Shown one piece after another: positions 10,443 to 20,751 of a DNA stretch of 64,000 bases. The notes under the pieces are model-generated. The model saw only the letters and a list, made by a program, of their open reading frames with translations, was not told the DNA's origin and ran no database searches. The stretch is from assembly GCF_000021485.1 (NCBI RefSeq), contig NC_011761.1:248001-312000 (forward strand). Reading direction: 5' to 3'. Numbering within the stretch: the stretch's first letter is position 1; the number at the start of each line of letters is the position of its first letter. The translations under genes were made by a program, and so were the position numbers. The stretch is from Acidithiobacillus ferrooxidans ATCC 23270. Lineage in GTDB: Bacteria > Pseudomonadota > Gammaproteobacteria > Acidithiobacillales > Acidithiobacillaceae.

Positions 10443-12797
10443 TCAACCGTGCCGGGCGCGAACCTGGCGGGCTGCCTCGACCATATTCTCCAGTGCCGGG
10501 GTGACTTCCGCCCACTTGCGGGTTTTCAGACCACAGTCGGGATTGATCCACAGGCGTTCGGCGGGAACCACTTTAACCGCCTTCTCCATCAGACCCACCA
10601 TCTCTTCGACGCTGGGGACGCGTGGGGAGTGGATGTCGTAGACGCCCGGCCCAATTTCGTTGGGGTAGTTGAAGGTTGCGAAGGCGTCCAGCAGTTCCAT
10701 CTGCGAACGGGAAGTCTCGATGGTGATGACGTCGGCATCCATGGCCGCAATGGCGGGCAGAATATCGTTGAACTCCGAGTAACACATGTGTGTGTGAATC
10801 TGGACGTCATCGGGGGCGATCTGCGCCGAAATCCGGAAGGCGCGGGAGGCCCACTCGAGGTAGTGGCCCCAATCCTTGCGTTTGAGGGGCAAACCCTCAC
10901 GATAGGCCGGTTCGTCGATCTGGATGATGCCGATGCCTGCGTCGATCAGGTCCCTGACCTCGTCACGGATGGCCAGGGCGATCTGCAGTGCAGTACGTTC
11001 CCGGGGTTGGTCATCGCGGACGAAAGACCATTGCAGGATGGTCACCGGACCCGTGAGCATGCCCTTCATGGGCCGCTGGGTGAGAGACTGGGCGTACTTG
11101 CTCCAGGCTACCGTCATCGGCGTGGGGCGGGAGACGTCGCCGAAAATCAGCGGCGGCTTGACGTAGCGTGACCCATAGCTCTGCACCCAGCCATGACGGG
11201 TAAAGGCGAAACCGGCGAGCTGCTCACCAAAGTATTCAACCATGTCATTGCGTTCCGGCTCACCGTGGACGGGTACGTCGATGCCCAGACGTTCCTGTTC
11301 CTTCACCACCAGGGCGATTTCTGCTTCCATGGCTTTCTGATAATCGGCGTTGCTCAACTCACCCTTGCGATTCTGCAGTCGGGCTTTACGGATCTCGGGA
11401 GTCTGCGGGAAGCTACCGATGCTGGTGGTGGGGAAGGCAGGCAGTTTGAAACGGGCGCGCTGCGCGGCTTCGCGGATGGGGAAAGGGCTCTTGCGCCGAC
11501 CATCATCCTGACCCAGTCCCTCCAGACGCTGGGCGACCGCCGGGTTGTGAATGCGTGGCGAGCTTTTGCGTGAGGCGACGGCTGCGCGGGCGGCGGCCAG
11601 TTCCTGTGCCACCGACTCGACACCTTCCTTCAGCGCGCGTCCGATGATGGCGACTTCGTCCAGTTTCTGTACGGAGAAGGACAGCCAAGACTTGAGTTCG
11701 GCGTCCAGCTCGGTTTCCTGCTCCAAGTCTACCGGAGTGTGCAGAAGGCTGCAGGACGGTGCCACCCAGAGGCGATCACCGAGTTGTTTGTGAGCGGGTT
11801 GCAGCAGTTCCAGAGCAGCGTCCAGATCGGCGCGCCAAACGTTACGGCCATCGACGACGCCAAGGGAGAGTACCTTGTCGGCGGGGTAGTCGCTGAGGAA
11901 ACTGTTCAATTGCTGCGGCGCACGGCGCAGATCCAAGTGCACCCCGGCTACCGGCAGCGCCTTCAGCGCTTTGGCATGATCGGCGACGGAATCAAAATAG
12001 GTCGCCAGCAGCACCTTGGGCGTCTTGTCACGGCGCAGTGTCTGGTATGCGGATTCCAGGGCCTCGACCCATTCCTGGGGGAGATCGAGGGCGAGGGCGG
12101 GTTCGTCGATCTGTACCCATTCGACACCCATTTCCGCCAGACGCGCGAGTATCTCGGCATAAACCGGCAGGACCTTGGGCAGCAGGGTCAGCCGGTCAAA
12201 ACAAGCGGCCCCGATCGGGGCGCCATGGCCATGACAGGCGCTGTCATCGTGATGATGCTGCGCGTCATGGTGTGCTTCCGCATTCAGGTCTTTTTCCTTG
12301 CCCAGCCACAGATAGGTGATAGGGCCGACCAGTACGGGCTTGGCCTTGAGACCCAAGGCCTGCACCTCTTTCACCTGATCAAACAGACGCTCGCTGCTGA
12401 GGCGGAAATCCATCCCCTCGTGGAACTCGGGGACGATGAAGTGATAGTTGGTATCAAACCACTTGGTCATTTCCATGGCTGGCTGGGTGGCGGAGCCGCG
12501 GGCCATGGCGAAGAAGGTGTCCAGACCGACCTGACCGCCGGCGAAGCCGTAACGGGGCGGAATGGCACCGAGGGTACAGCTCATGTCGAGCATGTGGTCG
12601 TAAAGGCTGAAATCGCCGACGGGCACCAGATCCATGCCGCAGGTCTGTTGAATCCGCCAGTGGCGGTCACGTAACTGGGCAGCGCGGGACTGCAATTCCT
12701 GCTCGTCAATTTCCCTGGACCAGAAGCTTTCCAGCGCCTTCTTCAACTCGCGCTTGTGGCCGATACGGGGAAAACCGAGACTGTGGACCGATGTCAT
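10443..12797 (-). CDS. metE: Cobalamin-independent methionine synthase MetE
   Basis: A 784-residue enzyme that methylates homocysteine using 5-methyltetrahydropteroyltri-glutamate. The N-terminus [19 protein letters not shown] and the C-terminal catalytic barrel ([23 protein letters not shown], zinc ligands in THMCYSEF and DCGL) are typical. The ATG at 12797 is chosen because AGGAG lies eight bases upstream. Odd feature: between WLGKEKDL and [12 protein letters not shown] there is an insertion of about 30 residues (about 169-199, DNA 12201-12293) with seven His, several Asp and two Cys, absent from the E. coli protein as I recall it. It is the last gene of the metX-metW-gst-ubiE-metE run. Confidence 0.97.
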   Translation of the reverse strand: MTSVHSLGFPRIGHKRELKKALESFWSREIDEQELQSRAAQLRDRHWRIQQTCGMDLVPVGDFSLYDHMLDMSCTLGAIPPRYGFAGGQVGLDTFFAMARGSATQPAMEMTKWFDTNYHFIVPEFHEGMDFRLSSERLFDQVKEVQALGLKAKPVLVGPITYLWLGKEKDLNAEAHHDAQHHHDDSACHGHGAPIGAACFDRLTLLPKVLPVYAEILARLAEMGVEWVQIDEPALALDLPQEWVEALESAYQTLRRDKTPKVLLATYFDSVADHAKALKALPVAGVHLDLRRAPQQLNSFLSDYPADKVLSLGVVDGRNVWRADLDAALELLQPAHKQLGDRLWVAPSCSLLHTPVDLEQETELDAELKSWLSFSVQKLDEVAIIGRALKEGVESVAQELAAARAAVASRKSSPRIHNPAVAQRLEGLGQDDGRRKSPFPIREAAQRARFKLPAFPTTSIGSFPQTPEIRKARLQNRKGELSNADYQKAMEAEIALVVKEQERLGIDVPVHGEPERNDMVEYFGEQLAGFAFTRHGWVQSYGSRYVKPPLIFGDVSRPTPMTVAWSKYAQSLTQRPMKGMLTGPVTILQWSFVRDDQPRERTALQIALAIRDEVRDLIDAGIGIIQIDEPAYREGLPLKRKDWGHYLEWASRAFRISAQIAPDDVQIHTHMCYSEFNDILPAIAAMDADVITIETSRSQMELLDAFATFNYPNEIGPGVYDIHSPRVPSVEEMVGLMEKAVKVVPAERLWINPDCGLKTRKWAEVTPALENMVEAARQVRARHG

Positions 12798-12892
12798 GGG
12801 CATTACTCCTCTGCGAAAATTGCCGCCATCATGCCCTGCCATGCCGGCGGGCTCAAGAGGGAATTTTTAGGCGTGGTGATGAAAAGCATTCA

Positions 12893-13678
12893 TTAGTCCA
12901 TCCGGAACCCGCGATGCAGTGCGACAATCCCGCCGGAGAGGTTGAATACCTCCACCCGCTCCAGCCCGGCATCTTCCATCATTACCTTGAAGGTTTCCTG
13001 ATCGGGGAAGCGGCGGATGGATTCCACCAGATACTGGTAGCTCTCACGGTCTTTGGCCACCAGTTCGCCAATTCGCGGCAACAACTTGAAGGAGTACATA
13101 TCGTACATGGTCTGCAAACCGGGCCAGCGTGGATGGGAGAATTCGAGGATCAATACCCGCCCACCGGTTTTCAGCACCCGATGAATTTCTTTCAGCGCCC
13201 TTTCGGGATGGGTCATGTTGCGAATGCCGAAAGCCAGGGTGACCAGATCGAATTCGCGGTCAGGGAAAGGCAGGGCCTCGGCATTGGCCTCGACAAACTC
13301 CACTCCCGCGATGATGCCTTTGTCGGCCAGCCGGCTTTCCCCCACCGCCAGCATCTCGGGATTGATGTCCGAGACCACGATGGAGCCGTTGGGCCGCACC
13401 CGCGGATAAATGGCGGCAGCCAGATCGCCCGTACCACCCGCCAGATCCAGTACCCGCTGCCCTGGCCGGGGCCGGGCGAGATCTACGGTAAAGCGTTTCC
13501 ACAGGCGGTGGACTCCGAGGGACATGAGATCGTTCATCAGGTCATATTTGCTGGCGACGTTGCTGAAAACCCCCCTGACGAGTTGCTCCTTCTCCGTCTC
13601 GGGCACTTCCTGGTAGCCGAAGTGGGTGGTCGGCACCAGTGCCTGACTCTGTTCCCCGTTTTCGTGATGCGCGCTCAT
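12893..13678 (-). CDS. ubiE: Ubiquinone/menaquinone C-methyltransferase UbiE
   Basis: A 261-residue SAM-dependent methyltransferase with the family signatures [17 protein letters not shown] (about residues 45-61), motif [13 protein letters not shown] and [17 protein letters not shown]. UbiE methylates the ring carbon of demethoxyquinol/demethylmenaquinol intermediates. GGGGAG lies just upstream of the ATG at 13678. It precedes metE (95 bases apart) and follows a GST-like gene on the same strand. Whether the product makes ubiquinone or menaquinone depends on genes elsewhere; ubiB and a Coq10-like gene in the window favour ubiquinone. Confidence 0.96.
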   Translation of the reverse strand: MSAHHENGEQSQALVPTTHFGYQEVPETEKEQLVRGVFSNVASKYDLMNDLMSLGVHRLWKRFTVDLARPRPGQRVLDLAGGTGDLAAAIYPRVRPNGSIVVSDINPEMLAVGESRLADKGIIAGVEFVEANAEALPFPDREFDLVTLAFGIRNMTHPERALKEIHRVLKTGGRVLILEFSHPRWPGLQTMYDMYSFKLLPRIGELVAKDRESYQYLVESIRRFPDQETFKVMMEDAGLERVEVFNLSGGIVALHRGFRMD

Positions 13679-13725
13679 ATGGTCTACTCCCCTGTTCCTT
13701 GTCGAATTTGTGGTGCGGCGTTGGT

Positions 13726-14382
13726 TCAGGCAGTACGCAAAAACAGACTGCCTCTCTCACTGATATAGTTGCGCAGACGATCGGGGAAGTCCGCAGTCAC
13801 CGATCCCGCCACTTCCGGCAGCTCCATGAGCAATGCCGTCAAACGTCGCAGTTTGCCCAAGGATTCCCAGCGCGGCAATGGGCGCAGGGCATGGAGGATT
13901 TCCATGCGCATGAACAGGGGGGCCAATGCGGCGTCTATCAGACTGAAGTCGTCGCCGGCGAAGAAGGCGCCGTTTCCCATGGCCTTATCCAATCGTTCCA
14001 GCTTGTCAAAAAGCTGACGACTGGCGGCGGTAAAACGCTCTTCTCCCTGAGCGACCATCATCTGCATCTGGTCGCCCAGTATTTCGCTGCCGAAGGCAAT
14101 CCAGGCGCGGTGCTGCGCCCGCTCCAGCGGGTCGGCAGGATGGAGCACGGGGGCGATGGTTTCGTCCAGATATTCATTGATGACCTGCGAATCGAAAAGT
14201 ACGGTGTGTTCATCGATCTTCAGGCAGGGGACTTTGCCCAGGGGCGACAGGGCCAGAAACCACTCCGGTTTATGCGCCAGATCAATGTGGGTGAGGGTGA
14301 AGCCCACCTGCTTGTGGAGCAGGGTGATGACCGAGCGCTGCACGTAAGGGCAGAGGGGAAAGCTGATGAGTTCCAGTGGCAT
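13726..14382 (-). CDS. Glutathione S-transferase family protein
   Basis: A 218-residue protein with a thioredoxin-like N-terminal domain starting [21 protein letters not shown] Cys-Pro-Tyr occurs at the GST active-site position (Cys11), with the [14 protein letters not shown] cis-Pro segment and [13 protein letters not shown] (Glu/Asp-Ser glutathione contact). The alpha-helical domain follows. Cys rather than Ser/Tyr suggests an omega/SspA-like or glutathionyl-transfer class. The substrate is unknown. It sits between metW (19 bases upstream) and ubiE, so it may share their transcript. Confidence 0.85.
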   Translation of the reverse strand: MPLELISFPLCPYVQRSVITLLHKQVGFTLTHIDLAHKPEWFLALSPLGKVPCLKIDEHTVLFDSQVINEYLDETIAPVLHPADPLERAQHRAWIAFGSEILGDQMQMMVAQGEERFTAASRQLFDKLERLDKAMGNGAFFAGDDFSLIDAALAPLFMRMEILHALRPLPRWESLGKLRRLTALLMELPEVAGSVTADFPDRLRNYISERGSLFLRTA

Positions 14383-14401
14383 GGCATTCTCCTGCAGCGG
14401 G

Positions 14402-15007
14402 TCAGCGCACCATCAGAGCGCAACGATAGAGGGCGACCTCGCCGAAAAGATTGGGCAACAAGCGGTTGCGCCAGGTTTCGCGACGCAGATCGTTCAGCAC
14501 GACCCGCTGATGGACGGCAATCCCGTTATCATGGCACAGCGACTCGAAATCACGGATCGTACACAGATGGATATTCGGCGTATCGTACCACGTATGGGGC
14601 AAAACATCCGTCATGGGCATGCGGCCACGGATGCCCAGTTGCCAGCGCGCGTGCCAGTGCCCCATGTTGGGAAAGGTGACGATGACCTCTCGTCCCACCC
14701 GCAGCATCTCCAGCAGCAGTTCGCGCGGGTAGGTGGTCGCTTGCAGGGTCAGGGAAAGGACTACCGTATCGACGCTTTGATCGGCAAAATTGCGCAAACC
14801 TTGATCGAGATCCTGCTGAATCACCGGTATGCCGCGGCGTATGGCCGCCACCACCCTCGCCTCCTCGATTTCCACGCCATAGCCCTGCACACCTTTTTCG
14901 GCACGCAGGTAAGCCAACAGTTCGCCTTCCCCGCAACCCAGATCGAGGATACGGCTTCGGGGTGCAATCCAGTCGGCGATAATCGCCAGGTCCTTACGCA
15001 GGGTCAT
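14402..15007 (-). CDS. metW: Methionine biosynthesis protein MetW
   Basis: A 201-residue methyltransferase-fold protein with motif [16 protein letters not shown] (about residues 20-34) and the MetW-specific stretch [18 protein letters not shown]. MetW is normally encoded next to MetX and is required for or stimulates homoserine acylation; its exact chemistry is not settled. The ATG overlaps the metX stop by 4 bases (ATGA), indicating translational coupling. Confidence 0.95.
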   Translation of the reverse strand: MTLRKDLAIIADWIAPRSRILDLGCGEGELLAYLRAEKGVQGYGVEIEEARVVAAIRRGIPVIQQDLDQGLRNFADQSVDTVVLSLTLQATTYPRELLLEMLRVGREVIVTFPNMGHWHARWQLGIRGRMPMTDVLPHTWYDTPNIHLCTIRDFESLCHDNGIAVHQRVVLNDLRRETWRNRLLPNLFGEVALYRCALMVR

Positions 15008-16155
15008 GCGCCGATCTCTTCAGCAACCCGCCCCAGATAGGTGCTCAGCACTGCCACGTATTGGGGGATGGGCATCAGGAAAGAATCGTGACCATGCTCC
15101 GCCTCGATCTCCGCATAACTGACGTCCCGGTTACAGGTATACAGGGCTTGCACGATTTCACGGGAGCGTTCCGGAGAGAAGCGCCAGTCTGAACTGAAGG
15201 AAATCACCAGAAAGTTTGCCCGAGTGGAGGCAAAGGCCTCGGCCAGATTGCCCCCCCAGGTGCTGGCCGGATCAAAATAGTCCAAGGCCTTGGTGATATA
15301 AAGGTAGCTGTTGGCATCAAAGCGCTCCACAAAGCTGGAGCCCTGATAACGCAGATAACTCTCCACTTCGAAATCCACGTCGAAGCCGAAGGAGAATGCC
15401 TTGCCGCCACGGGTGTCGCGGCCGAATTTGGTACGCATGGCGTTGTCGGAGAGATAGGTGATATGGCCGATCATGCGTGCCAGCGACAGGCCGCGACGCG
15501 GTTTGGTGTTGTGCGCATAATAACGGCCGTTATAAAATTCCGGATCCGTCATGATGGCTTGCCGGCAAACCTCGTTGAAGGCGATGTTCTGGGCGGTGAG
15601 CTTGGGTGCGGCGGCGATGACCACAGCATGCCGCAGGCGCTCCGGATAATCCATGCTCCACTGCATCACCTGCATGCCGCCAAGGCTGCCTCCCACAACG
15701 GCCGCCCACTGTTCAATGCCCAGATAGTCTGCCAGTTCGGCCTGGGTTTTGACCCAGTCGCGCACGGTGACCATGGGAAAATCCAATCCCCAGGGTGCGC
15801 CGGTTTCCGGATTGGTACTGGCTGGGCCGGTGGACCCCTTGCAGGAGCCGATGAAGTTGGCGCAGACAAAGAAAAACCGCTCCGTATCCATGGCCTTTCC
15901 CGGTCCCAGCAAGTGTTCCCACCAGCCGGGTTTGCGATCGTCCATGCTGTGATAGCCAGCTGCGTGGTGGTCGCCGGAAAGGGCATGGCAGAGCAGGATG
16001 GCGTTGCTCCGCTGCGCATTGAGTGTGCCGTAGGTCTCATAGGTGAGGGTGTAGCCAGGCAGCGAGCGCCCGCACTCCAGCTCCAGAGGTGCCGAAAAGG
16101 TCACAGTCTGCGGGGTCACCAGTCCAACGGAATCGGCGGGTATCTCTACTGGCAT
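15004..16155 (-). CDS. metX: Homoserine O-acyltransferase MetX
   Basis: A 383-residue alpha/beta hydrolase that acylates homoserine in methionine synthesis. The nucleophile is Ser157 in [10 protein letters not shown], with the catalytic Asp in SSDWRF and His in EHGHDSF. The acyl donor (acetyl- or succinyl-CoA) cannot be read with certainty; MetX proteins linked to metW are often succinyl-specific. The ATG at 16155 matches the family start; the open extension to 16263 is not conserved-looking. No strong Shine-Dalgarno is seen. First gene of the methionine cluster; the 190 bases upstream contain an inverted repeat. Confidence 0.95.
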   Translation of the reverse strand: MPVEIPADSVGLVTPQTVTFSAPLELECGRSLPGYTLTYETYGTLNAQRSNAILLCHALSGDHHAAGYHSMDDRKPGWWEHLLGPGKAMDTERFFFVCANFIGSCKGSTGPASTNPETGAPWGLDFPMVTVRDWVKTQAELADYLGIEQWAAVVGGSLGGMQVMQWSMDYPERLRHAVVIAAAPKLTAQNIAFNEVCRQAIMTDPEFYNGRYYAHNTKPRRGLSLARMIGHITYLSDNAMRTKFGRDTRGGKAFSFGFDVDFEVESYLRYQGSSFVERFDANSYLYITKALDYFDPASTWGGNLAEAFASTRANFLVISFSSDWRFSPERSREIVQALYTCNRDVSYAEIEAEHGHDSFLMPIPQYVAVLSTYLGRVAEEIGA

Positions 16156-16284
16156 TATGCACTTCGATTTATAGGGAGAGCTGAAAGAGTCTAATCGCGC
16201 CGGCCCCCAGCCACAAGATGTGCCGGGCAGGTCCGGGTGCAGGTGTTTTGTCATGACCCACATTCTTGGCTAAACTGATCCCTG

Positions 16285-16301
16285 TGTACCGGCCTGGTAC
16301 A
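16285..16301. repeat. Inverted repeat between metX and the membrane-protein gene
   Basis: TGTACC-GGCCT-GGTACA, two perfect six-base arms with a five-base centre, lies in the 190-base region between divergent genes. It has the size and symmetry of a dimeric repressor site. No regulator gene is adjacent and no riboswitch fold was recognised in the metX leader. Confidence 0.5.
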
Positions 16302-16345
16302 GGAATTGCGCACAGGCCGTTCGTCCTTAGTCCGGGAGCAGCGCT

Positions 16346-17125
16346 TTGGCTTGGAATTGGTTGAATCGAATGATGACCTGGGTGGAAGGTGGAGCCGAGT
16401 TGGTAGCGGTGCGCCCCAAGCAATGGCTTGCCTTCGCCGCGGGGGCTCTGATCTTCGCCGCCATTCCCTTCCCCGGTTGGCTTATGGACGCGCTGGCACC
16501 GCTTGGACTGTTGGTCGGTCTGCGCATCGCCGGGCGCAGTGAGGGAGAGGAATACACCCCGCAGCAAACCCGGCACGCACTCCATGTGGCCGTTTTATGG
16601 GGCATGGTATTCGCGATATTCGGAATGATCTTCGAGTTCGGCCAGGATACGGTAGTGATGGGGGCCATCCTCGCCGGAATTCAGATGCCCTGGAATGACG
16701 GGTCTGGCTTGGGGCAGGGGTTCTGGGGCTGGTGGTTCGCATTCGGCGAGCGCTTCTCCAATCTGGCGCTCATGCCCTACTTCTGGTTCTCTCCCGCCTT
16801 CTTTGGTATCGCTCTTGCGCTGCATAAAGGGCATGGCTGGCTGGAATCAGAGGTAGAAACCACGCTGACCCTGATTTTTCGGCCGGAGTTGCGCGACCCC
16901 CTGATTGCCCTGTGGGCCGCCATTCTTATCAGCAATGTGCTGATGCCCGCATTCTCTCAGCTTTGGCTCGGACTAGTGGTCTGGGTGCTTGGGCCACCGG
17001 TCATTTATGTGGCCTATCAGGATATTTTTGCGGACAAACAGCGGCCACGCCGTGGCAGGAAAGAAAAGGCGGCACCGAAGTTCGTTTTGCAGGGCCATCC
17101 CCAGCCGGTGCGTATCAAGATCTGA
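16346..17125 (+). CDS. Unrecognised polytopic membrane protein
   Basis: A 259-residue protein I cannot place in a family. It has about five or six hydrophobic segments: near residues 25-45, 46-62, 82-100, 140-165 and 190-230. There is a Trp/Phe/Gly-rich stretch around residues 120-145 (GLGQGFWGWWFAFGERFSN) and a basic cytoplasmic-looking tail (KQRPRRGRKEKAAPK). The TTG at 16346 has GGGAG seven bases upstream; the ATG codons at 16370 and 16373 lack one and are alternatives. It is divergent from metX and 133 bases before glyA. Base use resembles its neighbours, so recent transfer is not suggested. Confidence 0.7.
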   Translation: MAWNWLNRMMTWVEGGAELVAVRPKQWLAFAAGALIFAAIPFPGWLMDALAPLGLLVGLRIAGRSEGEEYTPQQTRHALHVAVLWGMVFAIFGMIFEFGQDTVVMGAILAGIQMPWNDGSGLGQGFWGWWFAFGERFSNLALMPYFWFSPAFFGIALALHKGHGWLESEVETTLTLIFRPELRDPLIALWAAILISNVLMPAFSQLWLGLVVWVLGPPVIYVAYQDIFADKQRPRRGRKEKAAPKFVLQGHPQPVRIKI

Positions 17126-17258
17126 GCCGGTGCATGTTCAAGGCGCTGGTGGCCGATGAAGGAGATTCATGGGTTATGCCAATTTTTCACCCTTGCCGTG
17201 ACCGTGTGCATCCATTAGTGTTTACGCCTGCTTTTTCTGAAGCCCAAGGAGTTCGGCC

Positions 17259-18503
17259 ATGTTTTCCAAAACCCTGACCATCGCTGATTTTGACCCCGTG
17301 CTTTGGGATGCCATGCGCAAAGAGGCCCGGCGCCAGGAGGATCATGTCGAGCTCATCGCTTCCGAGAACTATGCCAGCCCCATGGTAATGGCGGCGCAGG
17401 GCTCGGTGCTGACCAACAAATACGCAGAAGGCTATCCTGGTAAACGCTACTATGGCGGCTGCGAGTACGTAGATATCGCCGAGCAGCTCGCCATGGACCG
17501 TGCGCTGGAGCTTTTCGGCGCTGAACATGCCAATGTCCAGGCTCATTCCGGCTCGCAGGCCAATCAGGCTGTTTACTTGTCCGTGCTCCAGCCCGGTGAC
17601 AAGATCATGGGCATGAGTCTTGCCCATGGCGGCCACCTGACCCATGGCGCCAAAGTGAACGTGTCCGGCAAGCTTTTTCAGGTGGCGGCTTACGGCGTGC
17701 GCGCGGAAGACGGCCGCATCGATTATGACGCCATGGCGGAGCAGGCGGAGCGGGAACGCCCGAAGATGATCGTTGCCGGTGCCAGTGCCTACTCTCGCGT
17801 CATCGACTTCGCCCGCATCGGCGAGATTGCCCGCAGCATCGGCGCCTATCTGCTGGTGGACATGGCGCACATCGCCGGCCTTGTGGCCACGGGCCTGCAT
17901 CCCAGCCCCGTGCCCCATGCGGATTTTGTCACCACCACCACCCACAAGACCCTGCGCGGTCCTCGCGGCGGATTGATCCTCTGTCGGGAGCAATATGCCA
18001 AAAAGGTGAACTCCCTGATCTTCCCCGGCTTACAGGGGGGGCCGCTGATGCATGTCATCGCTGCCAAGGCCGTCGCCTTCCGTGAAGCGCTGCAGCCGGA
18101 GTTCAAGTCCTATCAGCAGCAGGTCATTCATAACGCGCAAACCTTGAGCAAGGTGTTGGCCGGGCGTGGTTATGGCGCGGTTTCGGGTGGCACCGACAAC
18201 CATCTCTTCTTGCTGAACCTGGGCGAAAAAGTCACGGGTAAGGAGGCGGAAGAGGCACTGGGACAGGCCAATATCACCGTCAACAAGAATGCCGTGCCCT
18301 TCGATATCCGCCCCCCGGCGGTTACCAGCGGCATCCGGATTGGTACGCCGGCCGCTACCACGCGTGGCTTTGGCGAGGCCGAAATGCATCGCCTGGGCAA
18401 CGGCATTGCTGATGTCCTGGATGCGAGCAGCGATGCTGCGGTCATTGAGCGGGTCCGTGCAGATATGAAGGCCCTCTGCCATCAGTTTCCGGTATACGGC
18501 TGA
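17259..18503 (+). CDS. glyA: Serine hydroxymethyltransferase
   Basis: A 414-residue PLP enzyme converting serine and tetrahydrofolate to glycine and methylene-tetrahydrofolate. Visible hallmarks are [20 protein letters not shown] near the N-terminus, [14 protein letters not shown], and [14 protein letters not shown] with the PLP lysine at residue 230. AAGGAG precedes the ATG at 17259. It heads glyA-nrdR-ribD-ribE-ribBA-ribH-nusB, an order widespread in proteobacteria. The 133 bases upstream do not show a glycine riboswitch pattern. Confidence 0.98.
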   Translation: MFSKTLTIADFDPVLWDAMRKEARRQEDHVELIASENYASPMVMAAQGSVLTNKYAEGYPGKRYYGGCEYVDIAEQLAMDRALELFGAEHANVQAHSGSQANQAVYLSVLQPGDKIMGMSLAHGGHLTHGAKVNVSGKLFQVAAYGVRAEDGRIDYDAMAEQAERERPKMIVAGASAYSRVIDFARIGEIARSIGAYLLVDMAHIAGLVATGLHPSPVPHADFVTTTTHKTLRGPRGGLILCREQYAKKVNSLIFPGLQGGPLMHVIAAKAVAFREALQPEFKSYQQQVIHNAQTLSKVLAGRGYGAVSGGTDNHLFLLNLGEKVTGKEAEEALGQANITVNKNAVPFDIRPPAVTSGIRIGTPAATTRGFGEAEMHRLGNGIADVLDASSDAAVIERVRADMKALCHQFPVYG

Positions 18504-18509
18504 GTATTC

Positions 18510-19001
18510 GTGCACTGCCCGTTCTGTGCCTATGCGGATACCCGTGTGGTGGATTCCCGCCTTGCGGATGACGGTGGAAGTGTACGACGGCGGCGTGAAT
18601 GTCCCCAATGCGGGCAACGCTTCACTACCTTTGAACGCGCGGAACTGGCGTTGCCTGTGGTTGTCAAGACCGACGGGCGGCGTGAATCCTTCAATGAAGA
18701 GAAGCTCCAGCGGGGTCTGACCCGGGCATTGAGCAAGAGACCGGTAGCCACCGCGCGGGTGGATGCCGCCGTGCGGATGATCCAGCGCCGTATCCGCGAA
18801 CGTGGTGAGCGGGAGATCCCGGCGCGCCTCATCGGCGAACTGGTGATGGAGGCCCTGCGTGACCTCGATCCCGTCGCCTATGTGCGTTTTGCCTCTGTTT
18901 ACCGGCGCTTTGAGGACGTCGATGCGTTCAGCGTGGAGATTGCGCGGATGAAGGAGGCGGAGGTCCCCGACGGGGGAGACGATCTGAATCGTGGCGACTG
19001 A
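18510..19001 (+). CDS. nrdR: Transcriptional repressor NrdR
   Basis: A 163-residue regulator of ribonucleotide reductase genes. The zinc ribbon CPFC...CPQC uses Cys3, Cys6, Cys31 and Cys34, followed by an ATP-cone domain (about residues 49-139). It senses ATP/dATP and represses nrd operons through NrdR boxes; no nrd genes lie in the window. The start is GTG at 18510, six bases after the glyA stop, and its 3' end overlaps ribD by 11 bases. Confidence 0.97.
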
Positions 19002-20091
19002 GCAGGATCTTGCCTTCATGAGTGAGGCTCTGGTGCTTGCGGAACAGGGCCTGTACAGCGCGCACCCCAATCCCTGTGTTGGGGCTGTTCTGGTGAAAGA
19101 TGGACGCGTCATCGGGCGGGGTGCTCATCTGCAAGCCGGTGAGCCGCATGCGGAGGTTCTCGCGCTGAAGGAGGCGGGTGCTGCTGCGCGCGGCGCTACG
19201 GCTTATGTGACTCTGGAGCCTTGCAGTCACTATGGCCGTACGCCGCCCTGTGCAGATGCGCTGATTGCCGCGGGTATCGCGCGGGTGGTGATTGCCATGC
19301 GCGACCCCAACCCTCTGGTGGCGGGGCGCGGCGTGGAACGTCTGCGCGCCGCCGGCGTGGTGGCCGAGGAGGGTTGCCTGGAAGCGGCGGCAGAAGCCTT
19401 GAATCCTGGATTTCTGCGACGGATGCGCCACGGCCGCCCCTGGCTGCGGCTCAAGCAGGCCATGAGTCTGGATGGCCGGGTGGCGCTCGCCAACGGGCGA
19501 AGCCAATGGCTGACGGGGGAGGCGGCGCGTGCGGATGTGCAGCAGGAGCGGGCGCGCGCCAGTGCCATCCTTGTCGGCATCGGCACGGTGCTGGCCGATA
19601 ATCCGCGCCTCGCACCACGCCTGGAAGCTCCCCTGCGGCGCTATCCGGTGAAAGTCATCATGGACAGCCATCTGCGCACGCCGCCGGATGCGGCGCTTTT
19701 TGGTACACCTGGTGCGGTATGGATTTTTCATGGGCAGGATGCTCCTGTTGCCGCCCGGGCGGCGCTATGCGCTGCCGGTGCGGAGTTGCTGTTCTGTCGC
19801 GGCACGGTACAGGGACTGGACTGGCAGGAAGTGATGGGCATGCTGGCAGAGCGGCAGATCAACGAGGTGCTGGTCGAAGCGGGGCCTGGCGTCGCTGCTT
19901 CCCTGTTCGCCGCTGGCCTGATCGACGAATGGCTGCTTTATGTGGCCCCGCTGCTGCTCGGGCTGGATGCACGGCCAGTGCTCGCCACCGGCCCCTATTC
20001 GGATCTCGCGGAGGTGCCGCGCTGGTCGGTGATCCAAAGCTCCCGATTGGGCAACGATATCAAGTGGACATTGCGTCCACAGGAGCGATAG
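18991..20091 (+). CDS. ribD: Riboflavin deaminase/reductase RibD
   Basis: A 366-residue bifunctional enzyme. The N-terminal cytidine-deaminase-like domain has the zinc site HAE (His53, Glu55) and [11 protein letters not shown] (Cys78, Cys87). The C-terminal reductase domain starts near residue 145 ([17 protein letters not shown]). It performs the second and third steps of riboflavin synthesis from the GTP cyclohydrolase II product. The start is GTG at 18991 inside the nrdR 3' end. It is followed after three bases by ribE. No FMN riboswitch space exists upstream. Confidence 0.97.
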
Positions 20092-20094
20092 GCG

Positions 20095-20751
20095 ATGTTT
20101 ACCGGTATCATTCAGGCCTTGGGCCAGATTCGCGGGATGCAGGCACGGGATGGCGACCTGCGGATGATCGTTGCCGCCGGAAGACTGGATCTCGCAGATG
20201 TCGGGTTGGGCGACAGCATTGCGGTTTCCGGCGCCTGCCTGACGGTGGTGGAAGTCCAGCGCGACGCCTTCGCCGTCGATGTCTCCCGCGAAACCCTCAA
20301 TAAAACCATTCTTGGACGTCTTCAGGTGGGCAGTCCGGTCAATCTGGAAAAGGCCCTGCGACTGGCAGATCGCCTGGGAGGGCATCTGGTCGCTGGCCAT
20401 GTGGACGGTGTCGGACAGATTCGCGAAGTGAGCGCCTCGGGACGCTCGCAGGTATTTGCCATCGCCGCACCTCCGGACCTGCTACGCTATGTTGCCGCCA
20501 AAGGCAGCGTCTGTGTGGACGGTATCAGCCTGACCGTCAACGCGCTTCGAGGCGACCTGTTCATGCTCAATCTCATCCCCCACACCCTGGCGCAGACGAC
20601 GGCCGCGCAGTGGCGGCCGGGGCAGTCCGTCAATCTGGAGGTGGACCTCATTGCACGCTATCTGGAACGCTGGGTGGCCACAGGCCCCGGGTCCGGGTTA
20701 AAATCAGCAGTCGATCGCGATTCACTCGCCGCAAAAGGGTTTCCGGTATGA
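20095..20751 (+). CDS. ribE: Riboflavin synthase alpha chain
   Basis: A 218-residue enzyme made of two similar lumazine-binding halves. The first starts [12 protein letters not shown] and the second [11 protein letters not shown]; each has a GxSLT/ACLTV segment ([17 protein letters not shown]). It dismutates two 6,7-dimethyl-8-ribityllumazine molecules into riboflavin. The stop overlaps the ribBA start (ATGA), suggesting coupling within the rib operon. Also named ribC in some nomenclatures. Confidence 0.97.
   Translation: MFTGIIQALGQIRGMQARDGDLRMIVAAGRLDLADVGLGDSIAVSGACLTVVEVQRDAFAVDVSRETLNKTILGRLQVGSPVNLEKALRLADRLGGHLVAGHVDGVGQIREVSASGRSQVFAIAAPPDLLRYVAAKGSVCVDGISLTVNALRGDLFMLNLIPHTLAQTTAAQWRPGQSVNLEVDLIARYLERWVATGPGSGLKSAVDRDSLAAKGFPV

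Noticed and set aside
11739-12674. Open plus-strand frame of 311 codons opposite metE
   Set aside because: Antisense shadow of metE; third-position bias of metE explains it.
16156-16345. SAM riboswitch in the metX leader
   Set aside because: No SAM-I or SAM-II core pattern was recognised; only the short inverted repeat remains.
17126-17258. Glycine riboswitch before glyA
   Set aside because: The conserved glycine aptamer core was not found in these 133 bases.
18480-18995. FMN riboswitch ahead of the rib genes
   Set aside because: nrdR overlaps ribD and no gap exists for an aptamer.
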